A stretch of DNA of 64,000 bases from Mycobacterium senriense (GCF_019668465.1 NZ_AP024828.1:1302001-1366000); one strand, 5' to 3'. Positions 1 to 8,716 are shown, counted from the first letter of the stretch. The notes: generated by a model not told the origin, from the sequence alone. Numbers and translations are program-made.

Positions 1-358
1 CGGCCAGCACCGAGAAACTGGGCGCCAGCGCCGAGATGACCTGCGAGGCGGTGAGGCAGGTCAGGCTGAGCATGAGCGTGCGGCGCCGCGGCCAATGCGC
101 CGTCCAGCGCACCAGCGGAAACGTCGTCAGGGCCGCCACGAAGGCGTACCAGGTCAACAGCGTTCCCACCGCAAACAGGCTGACGTGCAGGTCGCGGGCG
201 ATGGCCGGCAGCGCGCCGACCGGCAGAATCTCGGCGGTGACGTAGGTGAAGGCCGCGGCGGCCAGCACAGCCAACTGAGCCGCGATGCGTGGAGTCCACG
301 TTCGCGCGGCGGCGTTGGTTTCGGCAGTCATGGCGTCTGTATCGGCCGGACTACCCAT
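1..358 (-). CDS. MFS drug/sugar efflux transporter, N-terminal part (Rv0191-like), cut by window edge
   Basis: The reverse strand from ATG 358 reads without a stop to the left edge, giving about 119 residues of an N-terminus. After a polar leader of about 23 residues come hydrophobic helices and the stretch TAEILPVGALPAIARDL, which is typical of helix 1 and loop 1 in the AraJ/SotB-like efflux branch of the major facilitator superfamily. A basic loop (WPRRR) follows helix 2. An alternative ATG lies at 331. The neighbour is ricR on the same strand, as with Rv0191/Rv0190 in H37Rv. The role is inferred to be proton-driven efflux of small molecules across the inner membrane; the substrate is unknown. 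The rest of the gene lies outside the window. Confidence 0.8.
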   Translation of the reverse strand, partial: MGSPADTDAMTAETNAAARTWTPRIAAQLAVLAAAAFTYVTAEILPVGALPAIARDLHVSLFAVGTLLTWYAFVAALTTFPLVRWTAHWPRRRTLMLSLTCLTASQVISALAPSFSVLA

Positions 359-477
359 CTCCTGGGTTGTCGCGCCTAATGCGATCACACTGCCTTACCG
401 TACGGACCGCAACTACGCCTCCCCCTGAATCAGGGCCGGGACACCGGTCTCAACTACATCACCGATGAAGAACGAAA

Positions 478-780
478 TCAGGAACGAACCAGGCGTGCGA
501 TCGCGGCGGAGGCTTCGGCAAGCTTGGCTTGGGCCCTTTCCGGGGCCTCCGGCCCCTCCTCGGCAACCGCGCGGGTGACGCAGTGGCTCAGGTGCTCGTC
601 GAGCAGGTTCAAGGCGACCGAACGCAGCGCGCTGTTGACCGCGCTGACCTGCGTGAGGACGTCGATGCAGTACTTGTCCTCCTCGATCATCCGTGCGATG
701 CCCCGCACCTGGCCCTCGATGCGCCGCAGCCGTTTGGCGTAGTTGTCCTTCTGCTGCGAGTACCCGTGGTCGTTCGTCAT
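478..780 (-). CDS. ricR: RicR, copper-sensing CsoR-family repressor
   Basis: This 100-residue, all-alpha CsoR/DUF156-family protein carries the Cu(I) ligand set Cys38, His63 and Cys67 (WCH-type W-X-Y-Z fingerprint: KYCID, DEHLSHC). It lacks a DNA-binding HTH, as is normal for the family. In M. tuberculosis the orthologue RicR (Rv0190) represses its own gene, mymT, lpqS and other copper-resistance genes and is released by Cu(I). Here a perfect operator palindrome lies at 836-852 in the ricR-ilvD divergent region, and a matching site precedes mymT at 5003-5021. This supports autoregulation and mymT control in this organism. Start ATG 780 gives the usual length. Confidence 0.93.
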   Translation of the reverse strand: MTNDHGYSQQKDNYAKRLRRIEGQVRGIARMIEEDKYCIDVLTQVSAVNSALRSVALNLLDEHLSHCVTRAVAEEGPEAPERAQAKLAEASAAIARLVRS

Positions 781-834
781 CTGTCTCCCCTGCCAATCGC
801 CCGCCCTGCGGCGGCATCACGCCGAACTCCAGCT

Positions 835-853
835 TATACCCCGTCGGGGTATC
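835..853. promoter_or_regulatory. RicR operator upstream of ricR
   Basis: The palindrome TATACCC-N5-GGGTATC has perfect 8-bp arms around a single central base (ATACCCCG at 836-843, CGGGGTAT at 845-852). It lies 55 bp upstream of the ricR start and 45 bp upstream of the ilvD start. It has the same TATACCC-N5-GGGTAT design as the mymT site at 5003-5021. In M. tuberculosis this sequence class is bound by apo-RicR. Its effect on ilvD is unknown. Confidence 0.88.
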
Positions 854-897
854 ACCCCGGAAATTGGCATCGCGACTGGCCAGCGCATACTTGAACG

Positions 898-2610
898 ATG
901 CCCACCACCGATTCGGCCGGAACCGCCGACATCAAGCCGCGTAGTCGTGACGTCACCGACGGCCTGGAGAAGGCCGCCGCCCGGGGCATGCTGCGGGCCG
1001 TAGGCATGGGCGACGAGGACTTCGCCAAGCCGCAGATCGGCGTCGCGTCGTCGTGGAACGAGATCACGCCGTGCAACCTCTCGCTGGACCGGCTCGCCAA
1101 AGCGGTCAAGGAGGGCGTGTTCTCGGCCGGCGGTTACCCGCTGGAGTTCGGCACCATCTCGGTGTCCGACGGCATCTCGATGGGCCACGAGGGGATGCAC
1201 TTCTCGCTGGTGTCGCGCGAGGTGATCGCCGACAGCGTCGAGACGGTGATGCAGGCCGAACGCCTGGACGGCTCGGTGCTGCTGGCCGGCTGCGACAAGT
1301 CGCTGCCCGGCATGCTGATGGCCGCCGCCCGGCTGGACCTGGCCTCGGTGTTCCTCTACGCGGGCTCGATCCTGCCCGGGGTCGCCAAGCTGTCCGACGG
1401 CACCGAGCGCGAGGTCACCATCATCGACGCGTTCGAGGCGGTGGGCGCCTGCGCCCGGGGTCTGATGCCGCGCGAAGACGTCGACGCCATCGAGCGCGCG
1501 ATCTGTCCCGGCGAGGGCGCGTGCGGCGGCATGTACACGGCCAACACGATGGCCAGCGCCGCCGAGGCGCTCGGGATGTCGTTGCCGGGCAGCGCGGCGC
1601 CGCCGGCGACCGACCGCCGCCGCGACGGGTTCGCGCGGCGCAGCGGTGCGGCCGTCGTCGAACTGCTGCGGCGCGGCATCACGGCCCGCGACATCCTCAC
1701 CAAGGAGGCGTTCGAGAACGCGATCGCCGTGGTGATGGCGTTCGGCGGCTCGACCAACGCGGTGCTGCACCTGCTGGCCATCGCCCACGAGGCCGGCGTC
1801 GCGCTGTCGCTCGACGATTTCAGCCGGATCGGGTCGAAGGTCCCGCACCTGGCCGACGTCAAGCCGTTCGGCCGCCACGTCATGTCCCACGTCGACCACA
1901 TCGGCGGCGTGCCGGTGGTGATGAAGGCGCTGCTGGACGCCGGGCTGCTGCGCGGCGACTGCCTGACGGTGACCGGTGCGACGGTGGCCGAGAACCTGGC
2001 CGCGATCGCCCCGCCCGACCCGGACGGCAAGGTGCTGCGCGCGCTGAGCAATCCCATTCACCCGACCGGCGGGATCACCATCCTGCGCGGATCGCTGGCG
2101 CCCGAGGGTGCGGTGGTCAAGTCGGCGGGATTCGATTCCGACGTGTTCGAGGGCACCGCAAGGGTTTTCGACGGCGAGCGGGCCGCACTGGACGCTTTGG
2201 AGGACGGCACCATCACCAAGGGCGACGCGGTGGTGATCCGCTACGAAGGACCCAAGGGCGGCCCCGGCATGCGCGAAATGCTGGCCATCACGGGGGCCAT
2301 CAAGGGCGCCGGTCTGGGCAAAGACGTGCTGCTGCTCACCGACGGCCGCTTCTCCGGCGGGACGACCGGCCTGTGCGTCGGCCACATCGCGCCCGAGGCG
2401 GTCGACGCCGGACCGATCGCGTTCCTGCGCGACGGTGACCGGATCCGCCTGGACGTGGCCAACCATGTGCTCGACGTGCTGACCGATCCGGCCGAATTCG
2501 AGGTTCGGCGCAAGGATTTCACCCCGCCGGAGCCGCGCTACAAGACCGGCGTGCTGGCCAAGTACGTGAAGCTGGTCAGCTCGGCCGCCATCGGCGCGGT
2601 CTGCGGCTGA
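898..2610 (+). CDS. ilvD: Dihydroxy-acid dehydratase IlvD
   Basis: The 570-residue IlvD/Edd-family enzyme dehydrates 2,3-dihydroxy-isovalerate and 2,3-dihydroxy-3-methylvalerate to the keto acids that precede valine, leucine and isoleucine. The Fe-S cluster cysteines are visible: Cys59 (NEITPCN), Cys132 (GCDKSLPG) and Cys209 ([12 protein letters not shown]). The conserved C-terminal motif [18 protein letters not shown] is also present. Length matches the mycobacterial enzyme (about 575 aa). It is divergent from ricR, as in H37Rv, with a RicR operator between the two genes. IlvD Fe-S clusters are targets of copper toxicity in other bacteria, so this pairing may matter, but that is inference. 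The start ATG is the first in frame after the operator. Confidence 0.97.
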   Translation: MPTTDSAGTADIKPRSRDVTDGLEKAAARGMLRAVGMGDEDFAKPQIGVASSWNEITPCNLSLDRLAKAVKEGVFSAGGYPLEFGTISVSDGISMGHEGMHFSLVSREVIADSVETVMQAERLDGSVLLAGCDKSLPGMLMAAARLDLASVFLYAGSILPGVAKLSDGTEREVTIIDAFEAVGACARGLMPREDVDAIERAICPGEGACGGMYTANTMASAAEALGMSLPGSAAPPATDRRRDGFARRSGAAVVELLRRGITARDILTKEAFENAIAVVMAFGGSTNAVLHLLAIAHEAGVALSLDDFSRIGSKVPHLADVKPFGRHVMSHVDHIGGVPVVMKALLDAGLLRGDCLTVTGATVAENLAAIAPPDPDGKVLRALSNPIHPTGGITILRGSLAPEGAVVKSAGFDSDVFEGTARVFDGERAALDALEDGTITKGDAVVIRYEGPKGGPGMREMLAITGAIKGAGLGKDVLLLTDGRFSGGTTGLCVGHIAPEAVDAGPIAFLRDGDRIRLDVANHVLDVLTDPAEFEVRRKDFTPPEPRYKTGVLAKYVKLVSSAAIGAVCG

Positions 2611-2680
2611 TCGCCGTCCCGGGCCGGCCCGATGGGGTTCGGGGCGGGCGAACTGCCTTGCGACCTAACCGAGTTGGCGA

Positions 2681-3121
2681 TCAGGTGTGGGTGTCCGTCG
2701 CGCGGGTGCGCATGCCGAAGTAGGTCGCGTTGAAGCCCAGGAACGCCAACAACGCACCCGCAACGACATTCGACCAGGTCATGCCGGTGGTCATCACGAC
2801 GCCCGGCAGGATCCACGTCGAGACGATGACCCACAGCCCCAGCACCGGCAGCGTCCAGGTCATGCCGTGCGCGCGATCGAGCGTCGTCGCGAACCCGTAG
2901 GCCAGGAACGCCGCCGCGATCCCGACGATCAGGTCGGACGTGGCAAGCGATGCCGTGCCGCTGAATCCGACGATCCACGGCGAAGCGGCCACGTACAGGC
3001 CCGTCAGCAGGGCCAGACCGAACGTGACATGCGCGCTCATCGACTCGGCCACGCGCTCGTAACGCGCACGCAGAGCCAACAAATCGGGGTGGTGATCGAT
3101 TGATGAATGGACTGTACTCAT
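2681..3121 (-). CDS. SPW-repeat integral membrane protein (Rv0188-like)
   Basis: This 146-residue membrane protein has four predicted transmembrane helices. It carries the SPW-repeat signature twice: AASPWIVGF after helix 1 and the degenerate ISTWILPGV after helix 3. Each is followed by a helix of the SDLIVGIAAAFLAYG / WSNVVAGALLAFLGF type, so the protein looks like an internal duplication. The orthologue in H37Rv is Rv0188. The function is unknown; an envelope role is only inferred from topology. The start ATG 3121 has AGAAAGG as a Shine-Dalgarno sequence. It converges on ilvD and is divergent from the nitronate monooxygenase gene. Confidence 0.85.
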   Translation of the reverse strand: MSTVHSSIDHHPDLLALRARYERVAESMSAHVTFGLALLTGLYVAASPWIVGFSGTASLATSDLIVGIAAAFLAYGFATTLDRAHGMTWTLPVLGLWVIVSTWILPGVVMTTGMTWSNVVAGALLAFLGFNATYFGMRTRATDTHT

Positions 3122-3283
3122 TTTGTGACCTTTCTGTTATGCGGCAAGCCTTTTGAGCGTTGTCGCACCCATCCATCTACCGTCAAGATTACGCCCGCAC
3201 GCCGTTGGCCAGCAACGAAAATCGTTGCCCCGGCAGGGCCGCCCGAGCTGGCCGGATGGACAACGCGCGTAGCGTCTTGGGTC

Positions 3284-4267
3284 ATGGACATCGCGGACCG
3301 GTTGCGGCTCGATGTTCCGGTCGGGCAGGCCGGGATGGGCGGCGGACTGGCGGGCGCGGCACTGGCGGGCGCGGTCGCCCGGGCGGGCGGACTGGGCACG
3401 CTGGGCATCGACACGCCCCAGCGACTACGAAGGTCGATCGAGCGGGTACGCGCGCAGGCGCCGGGCCGGGCGGTCGCGGTAAACCTATTGGTGCCCTTCG
3501 TTCATCGCCGGCACGTCGCGGTCTGTGTCGACGCGCGGGTGGACGCCGTCGTGGTGGCGTTCGGGGAAAAGCGGGGGCTGGTCGCACACCTGCGCGATGC
3601 GGGGATCTTCGTTTTGGTGATGGTGGGCACCGACGCGCAGGCGCGTGCCGCGATCGCCGCGGGTGCCGACGGCTTGATCGCCCAGGGACGCGAGGCCGGT
3701 GGCCATCTGGTGGGAACGGTGGCGGCGCTGGACTTTCTGCCGCGCGCCCTCGCCGCGGCCGCCGGCCGTCCGGTGTTCGTGGCCGGCGGGATCGCCACCG
3801 GCGCCGACACGCGCGCCGCGCTGGACGCCGGCGCCAGCGGTGTCATCGCCGGCACGCGATTCCTGTTGACCCACGAGGCCAACGCGAACCGCGCGTACCA
3901 GCAACGAATTCTGCGGGCGGACAAGACAATCGAAACCAACCTGTTCGGCCTGAGCTGGCCGCTGCGCCACCGCGTCGTTCCCAACGCGGCCACCCGCCGG
4001 TGGTGCCACCAAAACGGCAAGGCCAAGGCGCTGCCCGCCGCCCTGAACGCGGCCAGCCGCCCGCTGTCGGTACTGGGCTATTTCGACGCGGGACCGCTGA
4101 TGCGCCTGCAGTCACCCGCCCTCCCGTTCTTCACCCCGCTGGCGCCGGTGGCCGGCGTGCCCGACTCCTGGCTGGACAGTGCGGCCCTGTACGCGGGCGA
4201 AACCGCTTTGCGAATCGGCGAACTGACCTCCGCCGAGCAGGCCGTCGCCGACCTCGCCCCTCGCTGA
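3284..4267 (+). CDS. Nitronate monooxygenase / 2-nitropropane dioxygenase-like flavoprotein
   Basis: This is a 327-residue FMN-dependent TIM-barrel protein of the NMO/NPD family. Visible motifs are the N-terminal PVGQAGMGGGLAG loop, AGADGLIAQGREAGGH (substrate/FMN region, with the His corresponding to the NMO catalytic position) and FVAGGIATG with GVIAGTRFLLT for FMN phosphate binding. The frame stays open upstream to 3107, but ATG 3284 starts directly at the conserved N-terminus and avoids overlap with the divergent Rv0188-like gene. The gene is absent from this position in H37Rv, so it is likely an insertion. Reaction: oxidation of alkyl nitronates such as propionate-3-nitronate. An enoyl-reductase-like role is the alternative. 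Confidence 0.82.
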   Translation: MDIADRLRLDVPVGQAGMGGGLAGAALAGAVARAGGLGTLGIDTPQRLRRSIERVRAQAPGRAVAVNLLVPFVHRRHVAVCVDARVDAVVVAFGEKRGLVAHLRDAGIFVLVMVGTDAQARAAIAAGADGLIAQGREAGGHLVGTVAALDFLPRALAAAAGRPVFVAGGIATGADTRAALDAGASGVIAGTRFLLTHEANANRAYQQRILRADKTIETNLFGLSWPLRHRVVPNAATRRWCHQNGKAKALPAALNAASRPLSVLGYFDAGPLMRLQSPALPFFTPLAPVAGVPDSWLDSAALYAGETALRIGELTSAEQAVADLAPR

Positions 4268-4270
4268 GGC

Positions 4271-4924
4271 CTACCGCACCAACGCGAACGCGAAGCCGTC
4301 CCAGCGTTTGGCACCCACCGTTTGAAGTACCGCGGTGTCCAGCCGCGGGTGCTCACCCATCGCCTGCAGCGTCTGGCGCACCGCCTGCGCTTGGGCGTTG
4401 GACTCGGGCTCAAGAATCTGGCCCTCCCGAATCACGTTGTCCGCCACGATGACCGCGCCGGGGCGGGCCAGGCGCACCGCCCACTCCAGGTACGCGGGAT
4501 AGTTCTCCTTGTCGGCGTCGATGAAGATCAGATCGAACGGACCGGTCACCGTCGGCAGCGTATCCAGTGCGGCTCCGACGATCACCTCCACCCGATCGGC
4601 GACACCGGCCCGCTCCAGGTTGGCACGCGCCACCTCGGCGTGCTTGGGCTCGTATTCCAACGTCACGACCCGTCCTTGCGGCCCGGCGCCGCGCGCCAGC
4701 CAGATGGTGCTGAAACCCCCCAGCGTGCCGAGCTCGAGGATGTTGCGCGCACCGATGGCACCGGCGAGCAGGCTCAGGAACTTTCCTTGCTGCACCGACA
4801 CCGCGATCGACGGCAACCCGGCCGCGTCGCTGGCCTCGAGGGCCGCGCTCAACGACGGGTCGCCGTCCACCACTGTGCTGTCCAAGAATGCGTCGACGTC
4901 TTTGGGGGTTGGGTTCTCGGTCAT
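4271..4924 (-). CDS. SAM-dependent O-methyltransferase (Rv0187-like)
   Basis: This 217-residue class I methyltransferase belongs to the caffeoyl-CoA/catechol O-methyltransferase family (PF01596). SAM-binding motif I is NILELGTLGGFSTIWLA. The acidic ribose-binding residue sits in VVTLEYEP. The metal/substrate motif is FDLIFIDADKENYPAYLEWA, followed by GAVIVADNVIREG. The frame extends upstream, but ATG 4924 gives the Rv0187 length (about 220 aa) and leaves the region upstream of mymT free. It is convergent with the nitronate monooxygenase gene (3-bp gap). The methyl acceptor is unknown; a small catechol-like phenolic is likely from the family. Confidence 0.9.
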   Translation of the reverse strand: MTENPTPKDVDAFLDSTVVDGDPSLSAALEASDAAGLPSIAVSVQQGKFLSLLAGAIGARNILELGTLGGFSTIWLARGAGPQGRVVTLEYEPKHAEVARANLERAGVADRVEVIVGAALDTLPTVTGPFDLIFIDADKENYPAYLEWAVRLARPGAVIVADNVIREGQILEPESNAQAQAVRQTLQAMGEHPRLDTAVLQTVGAKRWDGFAFALVR

Positions 4925-5002
4925 GGCGCCCACGCTAGCCGCGCCCCGCCGCGTCGACACGGACGGCCCGGGGTGGTATCGAACCGGTCGCGCCCGTTTA
5001 CG

Positions 5003-5021
5003 TATACCCATGGGGGGTATA
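5003..5021. promoter_or_regulatory. RicR operator upstream of mymT
   Basis: The inverted repeat TATACCC-ATGGG-GGGTATA has perfect 7-bp arms and a 5-nt spacer, the same architecture as the site upstream of ricR at 835-853. It is centred about 70 bp upstream of the mymT ATG and about 88 bp upstream of the divergent methyltransferase start. It fits the known mycobacterial RicR-binding sequence, so copper induction of mymT is predicted. Confidence 0.9.
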
Positions 5022-5082
5022 TAGTGATGGTGCGGTCGACCCGCACCGCAAGAATCACCAGAACAGGAAAAGGGTGAGTTGA

Positions 5083-5229
5083 ATGGCAACTTACGAGGCC
5101 GGGACCGAGCTGACGTGCGGTCACGAAGGCTGCGGCTGTCGCGTCCGCATCGAGGTCCCCTGCCACTGCTCGGGTTCGGGTGAGCCGTACCGCTGCACGT
5201 GCGGCGACGAGCTGACCCCCGTCAAGTAA
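5083..5229 (+). CDS. mymT: MymT, Cu(I)-binding metallothionein
   Basis: This 48-residue, cysteine-rich protein begins [10 protein letters not shown]. It has seven cysteines at positions 12, 17, 19, 27, 29, 38 and 40, arranged as C-x4-C-x-C-x7-C-x-C-x8-C-x-C. The [14 protein letters not shown] core and the CTCGDEL tail match M. tuberculosis MymT (Rv0186A), a cytosolic protein that binds several Cu(I) ions in a solvent-shielded core and protects against copper. A strong Shine-Dalgarno sequence, AAAAGGGTGAG, lies 5-15 nt upstream of ATG 5083. The RicR operator at 5003-5021 predicts copper induction. The gene ends at a long hairpin shared with bglS. It is short enough to be missed by length-filtered gene callers. 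Confidence 0.95.
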   Translation: MATYEAGTELTCGHEGCGCRVRIEVPCHCSGSGEPYRCTCGDELTPVK

Positions 5230-5238
5230 ACCGCCGGG

Positions 5239-5294
5239 CCGGTCGTGCGTTCGGGCGTAGTCCCCGGTGACCTATCGCCCGAACGTACGACCGG
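5239..5294. terminator. Bidirectional hairpin between convergent mymT and bglS
   Basis: The arms CCGGTCGTGCGTTCGGGCG (5239-5257) and CGCCCGAACGTACGACCGG (5276-5294) pair over 19 bp with one mismatch and an 18-nt loop. The left arm begins 10 nt after the mymT stop. The right arm lies inside the last codons of bglS. There is no U-tract, as is usual for mycobacterial hairpin terminators. The structure can act on both converging transcripts. Confidence 0.7.
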
Positions 5295-7395
5295 TCAGCT
5301 CGACCGCGGCTTCCAGCCGCATCTCGATCGCCGACGTGCCCACCGCGGCCGTATAGGCGCCCGGGCGGATCCGCCAACTCTTGGCGCGGCCGTCATAGCG
5401 GGCGAGCAGTCGCGGGTCCGCCTCGACGGTCACCCGCTGAGTCGCACCGGGCGCGAGATCCACCCGCTCGAATCCCAGCAGCCGTAAACACGGTTCACCG
5501 GCGGCGGCCGTCAGGTACAGCTGCGGTACGTCGGCCCCGGCGCGGTCGCCGCCGTTGACGACGCTGAAACTGGCCCTGATGGTTTCCCCGCCGCTGACCA
5601 CCAGGTCGCGGTAGTCAAACCTGGTGTAGGACAACCCGTGACCGAAGGCGAACATCGGGTCATGGCCGCGCCGGGCGTACCAGCGGTAGCCGACGTCGGC
5701 TCCCTCGGCGTAGTCGATCGTGGTGGGTGTCCCCCACGGTTCGCCGGCGCCGGGCAGCTGCGGGCGCGGCGTCTGGGCGAGGTCGACTGGAAAAGTGATC
5801 GGCAGCCGGCCCGAGGGATTCACCGTCCCGGTAAGGATCTCCGCGACGGCCCGGCCGCCGTCCTGGCCCGGAAACCACGCCTGCACAATGGCATTCACCG
5901 CATCGCGCCAGGGCATCGATACCGGATTGCCGGTCTGCAGCACCACCACGGTGTTGGGGTTGGCGACCGCGACCGCCGCGATCAGCTCGTCCTGACCCCA
6001 CGGCAGCGAGAGGTCGCCGATGTCGAAACCCTCGCCCTCCGCGCGGACCGCGAACACTATCGCGATGTCGGCCGTGCGCGCCGCCCGCACCGCCCCGGCC
6101 GGACTGACGCCGGGGTCGAACTCGATCTGGGCCTGCGGGAGGAGTTTTCGTAACTCCTCCAGCGGACTCGACGGCAGCAGGTACAGATTGCGCATCCCGG
6201 CCTCCAGTCCCGAGCCGCCGATGGGCACCACACCCGCGTATCCGCCCGGCGGGACGACGGTGCTCGAGCCGTATCCGGCCGGCACACCCACGTGCGCGTA
6301 CCCGCCGATGACGGCGATGCGTGGGCTCGACCCGGGCGCCAATGGCAACAGACCGCGGTTGGTCAACAGCACCGTTCCCTGCCGCGTTATCTCCAGCGCG
6401 ATCTCGTTGTGCAAGGCCAGGTCCGGTTTCGGTGCCGCGCCGCCGCTGCCGACGCCGACGGCGAACATGGATCGCAGGATCCGGCGAACCATGTCCGACA
6501 GGCGCTCCGCGGACAGCCTGCCGTCGGCGTACGCGTCGCGCAGCGGTGCACCGAAGGACTCGGCCTGCCACAGCAGCGCGTCGATCTGAGCCCCGCACTC
6601 CTGATCGAGGCCGGCCAGCGCGCACTGCCAGCTCGGCGTGGCGCCCCAATCCGACATGACCCAGCCGCGATAACCCCACGCGCCCTTCAGCACGTCGTTG
6701 ATCAAGACGGCGTTCGCGGCGGCGTAGTCGCCGTTGACCTTGTTGTAGGCGGTCATCACGGCGCCGGGCCGCGAGCGCTCGATCGCCAATTCGAAGGCCA
6801 ACAGGTCGGATTCGCGGTGCGCGTCGGGATCGATGACCGCGTCCAGGAAATGCCGATTGGTTTCGTTGCAGTTCAGCGAGTAGTGCTTGACCGTCGAGAT
6901 GACGCCCTGGCGTTGAATGCCCTCGACCGACTCGGCGGCCATCGTCGCGGTCAAAAGCGGGTCCTCGGAATAATATTCGAAATTGCGGCCGTTGCGCGGG
7001 TCGCGGACCAAGTTCATCGCACCGGCCAGCTGCACGTTGAACCCGCGGCTGCGCGCCTCGCGGCCGATCACCTCGCCCGCGGCCCGGGCAAGCGACGGAT
7101 TGAAGCTGGCGGCCAGCGCCAGGCCGGCGGGCAGTGCGGTGGCGGTATCGCCAACGCGGAACCCGGGATTGGTGACACCCAGGCCGGCATCGCTCATCAG
7201 CAATGCGGGGACACCGAGACGGGGAACCCCCGGTACGTATCCCGCACTCATCGGCGCGTCCGCGGGGATGCGTTCGTCGCGCACGGGCCACATGTCGCCG
7301 GCCCCCATCACCGAGACCAGCAACGCAAACCGCTCGTCGTCGGTCATTTGAGCTTCGACCTCACGCGCCCGGGCGTCGGGGTCGGCGGGGTTCAC
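5272..7395 (-). CDS. bglS: Glycoside hydrolase family 3 beta-glucosidase (BglS)
   Basis: The 707-residue GH3 enzyme matches Rv0186 (691 aa). The N-terminal TIM-barrel carries KHY at 170-172 and the catalytic nucleophile Asp249 in GWVMSDWGA. The alpha/beta sandwich domain spans about 340-570. A C-terminal fibronectin-III-like domain starts after YTRFDYRDL. It hydrolyses terminal beta-glucosyl residues. No signal peptide is visible, so the enzyme is probably cytosolic. The start is GTG 7395, overlapping the stop of the upstream Rv0185-like gene by GTGA (7392-7395), which points to translational coupling in a Rv0184-Rv0185-bglS operon. The last codons form one arm of the shared terminator hairpin. 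Confidence 0.93.
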   Translation of the reverse strand: MNPADPDARAREVEAQMTDDERFALLVSVMGAGDMWPVRDERIPADAPMSAGYVPGVPRLGVPALLMSDAGLGVTNPGFRVGDTATALPAGLALAASFNPSLARAAGEVIGREARSRGFNVQLAGAMNLVRDPRNGRNFEYYSEDPLLTATMAAESVEGIQRQGVISTVKHYSLNCNETNRHFLDAVIDPDAHRESDLLAFELAIERSRPGAVMTAYNKVNGDYAAANAVLINDVLKGAWGYRGWVMSDWGATPSWQCALAGLDQECGAQIDALLWQAESFGAPLRDAYADGRLSAERLSDMVRRILRSMFAVGVGSGGAAPKPDLALHNEIALEITRQGTVLLTNRGLLPLAPGSSPRIAVIGGYAHVGVPAGYGSSTVVPPGGYAGVVPIGGSGLEAGMRNLYLLPSSPLEELRKLLPQAQIEFDPGVSPAGAVRAARTADIAIVFAVRAEGEGFDIGDLSLPWGQDELIAAVAVANPNTVVVLQTGNPVSMPWRDAVNAIVQAWFPGQDGGRAVAEILTGTVNPSGRLPITFPVDLAQTPRPQLPGAGEPWGTPTTIDYAEGADVGYRWYARRGHDPMFAFGHGLSYTRFDYRDLVVSGGETIRASFSVVNGGDRAGADVPQLYLTAAAGEPCLRLLGFERVDLAPGATQRVTVEADPRLLARYDGRAKSWRIRPGAYTAAVGTSAIEMRLEAAVELTGRTFGR

Positions 7396-7904
7396 CGGAC
7401 GCCCTCCTTGGCGTAGACCACGCGCAGCACGTGCCCCAGTTCCGGTCCCATCACCAGCTCCGTCAGCTCACAGATCGTCGCAATGAACTCGGGGCCGTGC
7501 GGCGGGTCGGCCTGGCACAAATGATGCGCCACCTCGTGCAGCATCACCAGCTCGCGCAGCGCCCAGTCGGCGGTGTCCCGGTCGGGAACCGCGATAACGC
7601 CAGTGCCGTCGTGGTTTTCGTAGTGCGCGGCGCTGGCCGCGCGCCGTCCCCGCACCCGCAGCGGCGTCAGATCCGGCCAGCGTTGCCGCACCGCCGGAAG
7701 CGCCAGCACGTCGTCCACGTAGCGCTGCGCGGAGGCCACCGAACCGAATCGGCCCTCGGGCGGCAACGTCAGCTGGGTACCGAAGAACTCCACCACCTGC
7801 GAGCCGTGCTGGGCGGCGCGGTCGAAAAGCGTCCGGACGAACTCCTCGGCCGCATACACCTTGGAGCGTTGAGAATCCCGGCGTGGGGAGTTCCCCGCGG
7901 TCAC
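7392..7904 (-). CDS. Putative zinc metallohydrolase, TIGR04338 type (Rv0185-like)
   Basis: This 170-residue actinobacterial protein has a clear zincin motif, HEVAHHL, in MLHEVAHHLCQ. A third possible ligand histidine follows in PPHGPEF, with 'TIC' downstream. This layout resembles the SprT-like and TIGR04338 putative metallohydrolases. No signal peptide is seen. GTG 7904 overlaps the stop of the upstream DUF2786 gene by 4 nt (GTGA, 7901-7904), and its own stop overlaps bglS in the same way, so the three genes are one operon. No substrate is known. Assignment as an active protease is inference from the HExxH motif. Confidence 0.82.
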   Translation of the reverse strand: MTAGNSPRRDSQRSKVYAAEEFVRTLFDRAAQHGSQVVEFFGTQLTLPPEGRFGSVASAQRYVDDVLALPAVRQRWPDLTPLRVRGRRAASAAHYENHDGTGVIAVPDRDTADWALRELVMLHEVAHHLCQADPPHGPEFIATICELTELVMGPELGHVLRVVYAKEGVR

Positions 7905-8650
7905 CCGCTCAGCGCGCTCCGCGCCCCGGGAAGTTCGGGGCTGTTGCCGAGCCGCGCCCGCTTGCCGGCCCGATCGCCGGCGCGCCGCGCGGCCGAGGAA
8001 TATCCGGCCGACGCGCGGCTGGCCTGCCAGGTGCCGCGCGCCTTCGACGCACCGCGATAGTAGTCCACCAGCTCGATCTCCTTGTCCCGCAACGCGATAG
8101 CGGTGCCTGGCGATCGTCGATGGTCTTTGGTGGCCTCCTGCCGCGCCTGATCGCGGGCCTCGGTCAGCCGGTGGCCGACGCGCGCGCCGAACGCCAGCTG
8201 AAAGTTGAGCCGCGCGGTGATCGTCGGCGTGGGACGATGCGCGCCCGAGGCGAGGTAGGCGTCCGACGCGCGGACCATCTGCACAACCAGGCTGGCGTAC
8301 AACGCGTGGCTGGCGTCGATGTCCTCGACGAACCCGTAGGCGTACACGAACGTCGAATTCGAGGCGACGTCGCAGCGCACGTCGTTGGCCGCGGCGATCA
8401 GCACGAACAGCTGCACATACGTGCGCAACCCCTTGGTGCCCGCCTCCCCGATGGTGATGGTGCGCTGCGTCGGAGTCTGCGCCGCCGTCCGCTGGGCGGA
8501 ATGCGAGCGCGCCACCGCGAGATCGATGGAGGCGGCCGTCGCGAGCCGCTGCGCGGCGGACATGAACGCGTCGGCTTCGTGGGTGTTGTCGGTGCCCTCG
8601 GCCTGACGCAGCAATGCAGCGATGCGCGCCAGCATCTTGTCGTCAGTCAT
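7901..8650 (-). CDS. DUF2786-domain protein (Rv0184-like)
   Basis: This 249-residue protein carries an N-terminal DUF2786 domain (MLARIAALLRQAEGTDNTHEADAFMSAAQRLATAASIDLAVA), seen in phage and bacterial proteins of unknown function. An alpha-helical, Arg-rich C-terminus follows. ATG 8650 (MTDDKM) was preferred over the in-frame start at 8668 because it gives exactly the Rv0184 length. It heads the Rv0184-Rv0185-bglS operon. The pairing of DUF2786 with a HExxH protein recurs in actinobacteria and suggests a joint role, but none is established. Confidence 0.82.
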   Translation of the reverse strand: MTDDKMLARIAALLRQAEGTDNTHEADAFMSAAQRLATAASIDLAVARSHSAQRTAAQTPTQRTITIGEAGTKGLRTYVQLFVLIAAANDVRCDVASNSTFVYAYGFVEDIDASHALYASLVVQMVRASDAYLASGAHRPTPTITARLNFQLAFGARVGHRLTEARDQARQEATKDHRRSPGTAIALRDKEIELVDYYRGASKARGTWQASRASAGYSSAARRAGDRAGKRARLGNSPELPGARSALSG

Positions 8651-8716
8651 AGCGCCGCTCCTCCCCATCGCGTGGCTCTGTGGCCAAAGTACGGGAGCCG
8701 GCCGACACGCCCCCCC

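Noticed and set aside
413..820. 135-aa minus-strand frame over ricR
   Set aside because: Overlaps ricR out of frame; it is Arg/Gly/Ala-rich with no family motif, while ricR has full CsoR ligand residues.
817..2466. 549-aa minus-strand frame antisense to ilvD
   Set aside because: Long His/Gln/Arg-rich frame caused by high GC. IlvD on the other strand has all cluster motifs.
3107..3283. Upstream extension of the nitronate monooxygenase
   Set aside because: The extra 59 residues do not resemble the family and would overlap the divergent Rv0188-like gene. ATG 3284 begins at the conserved N-terminus.
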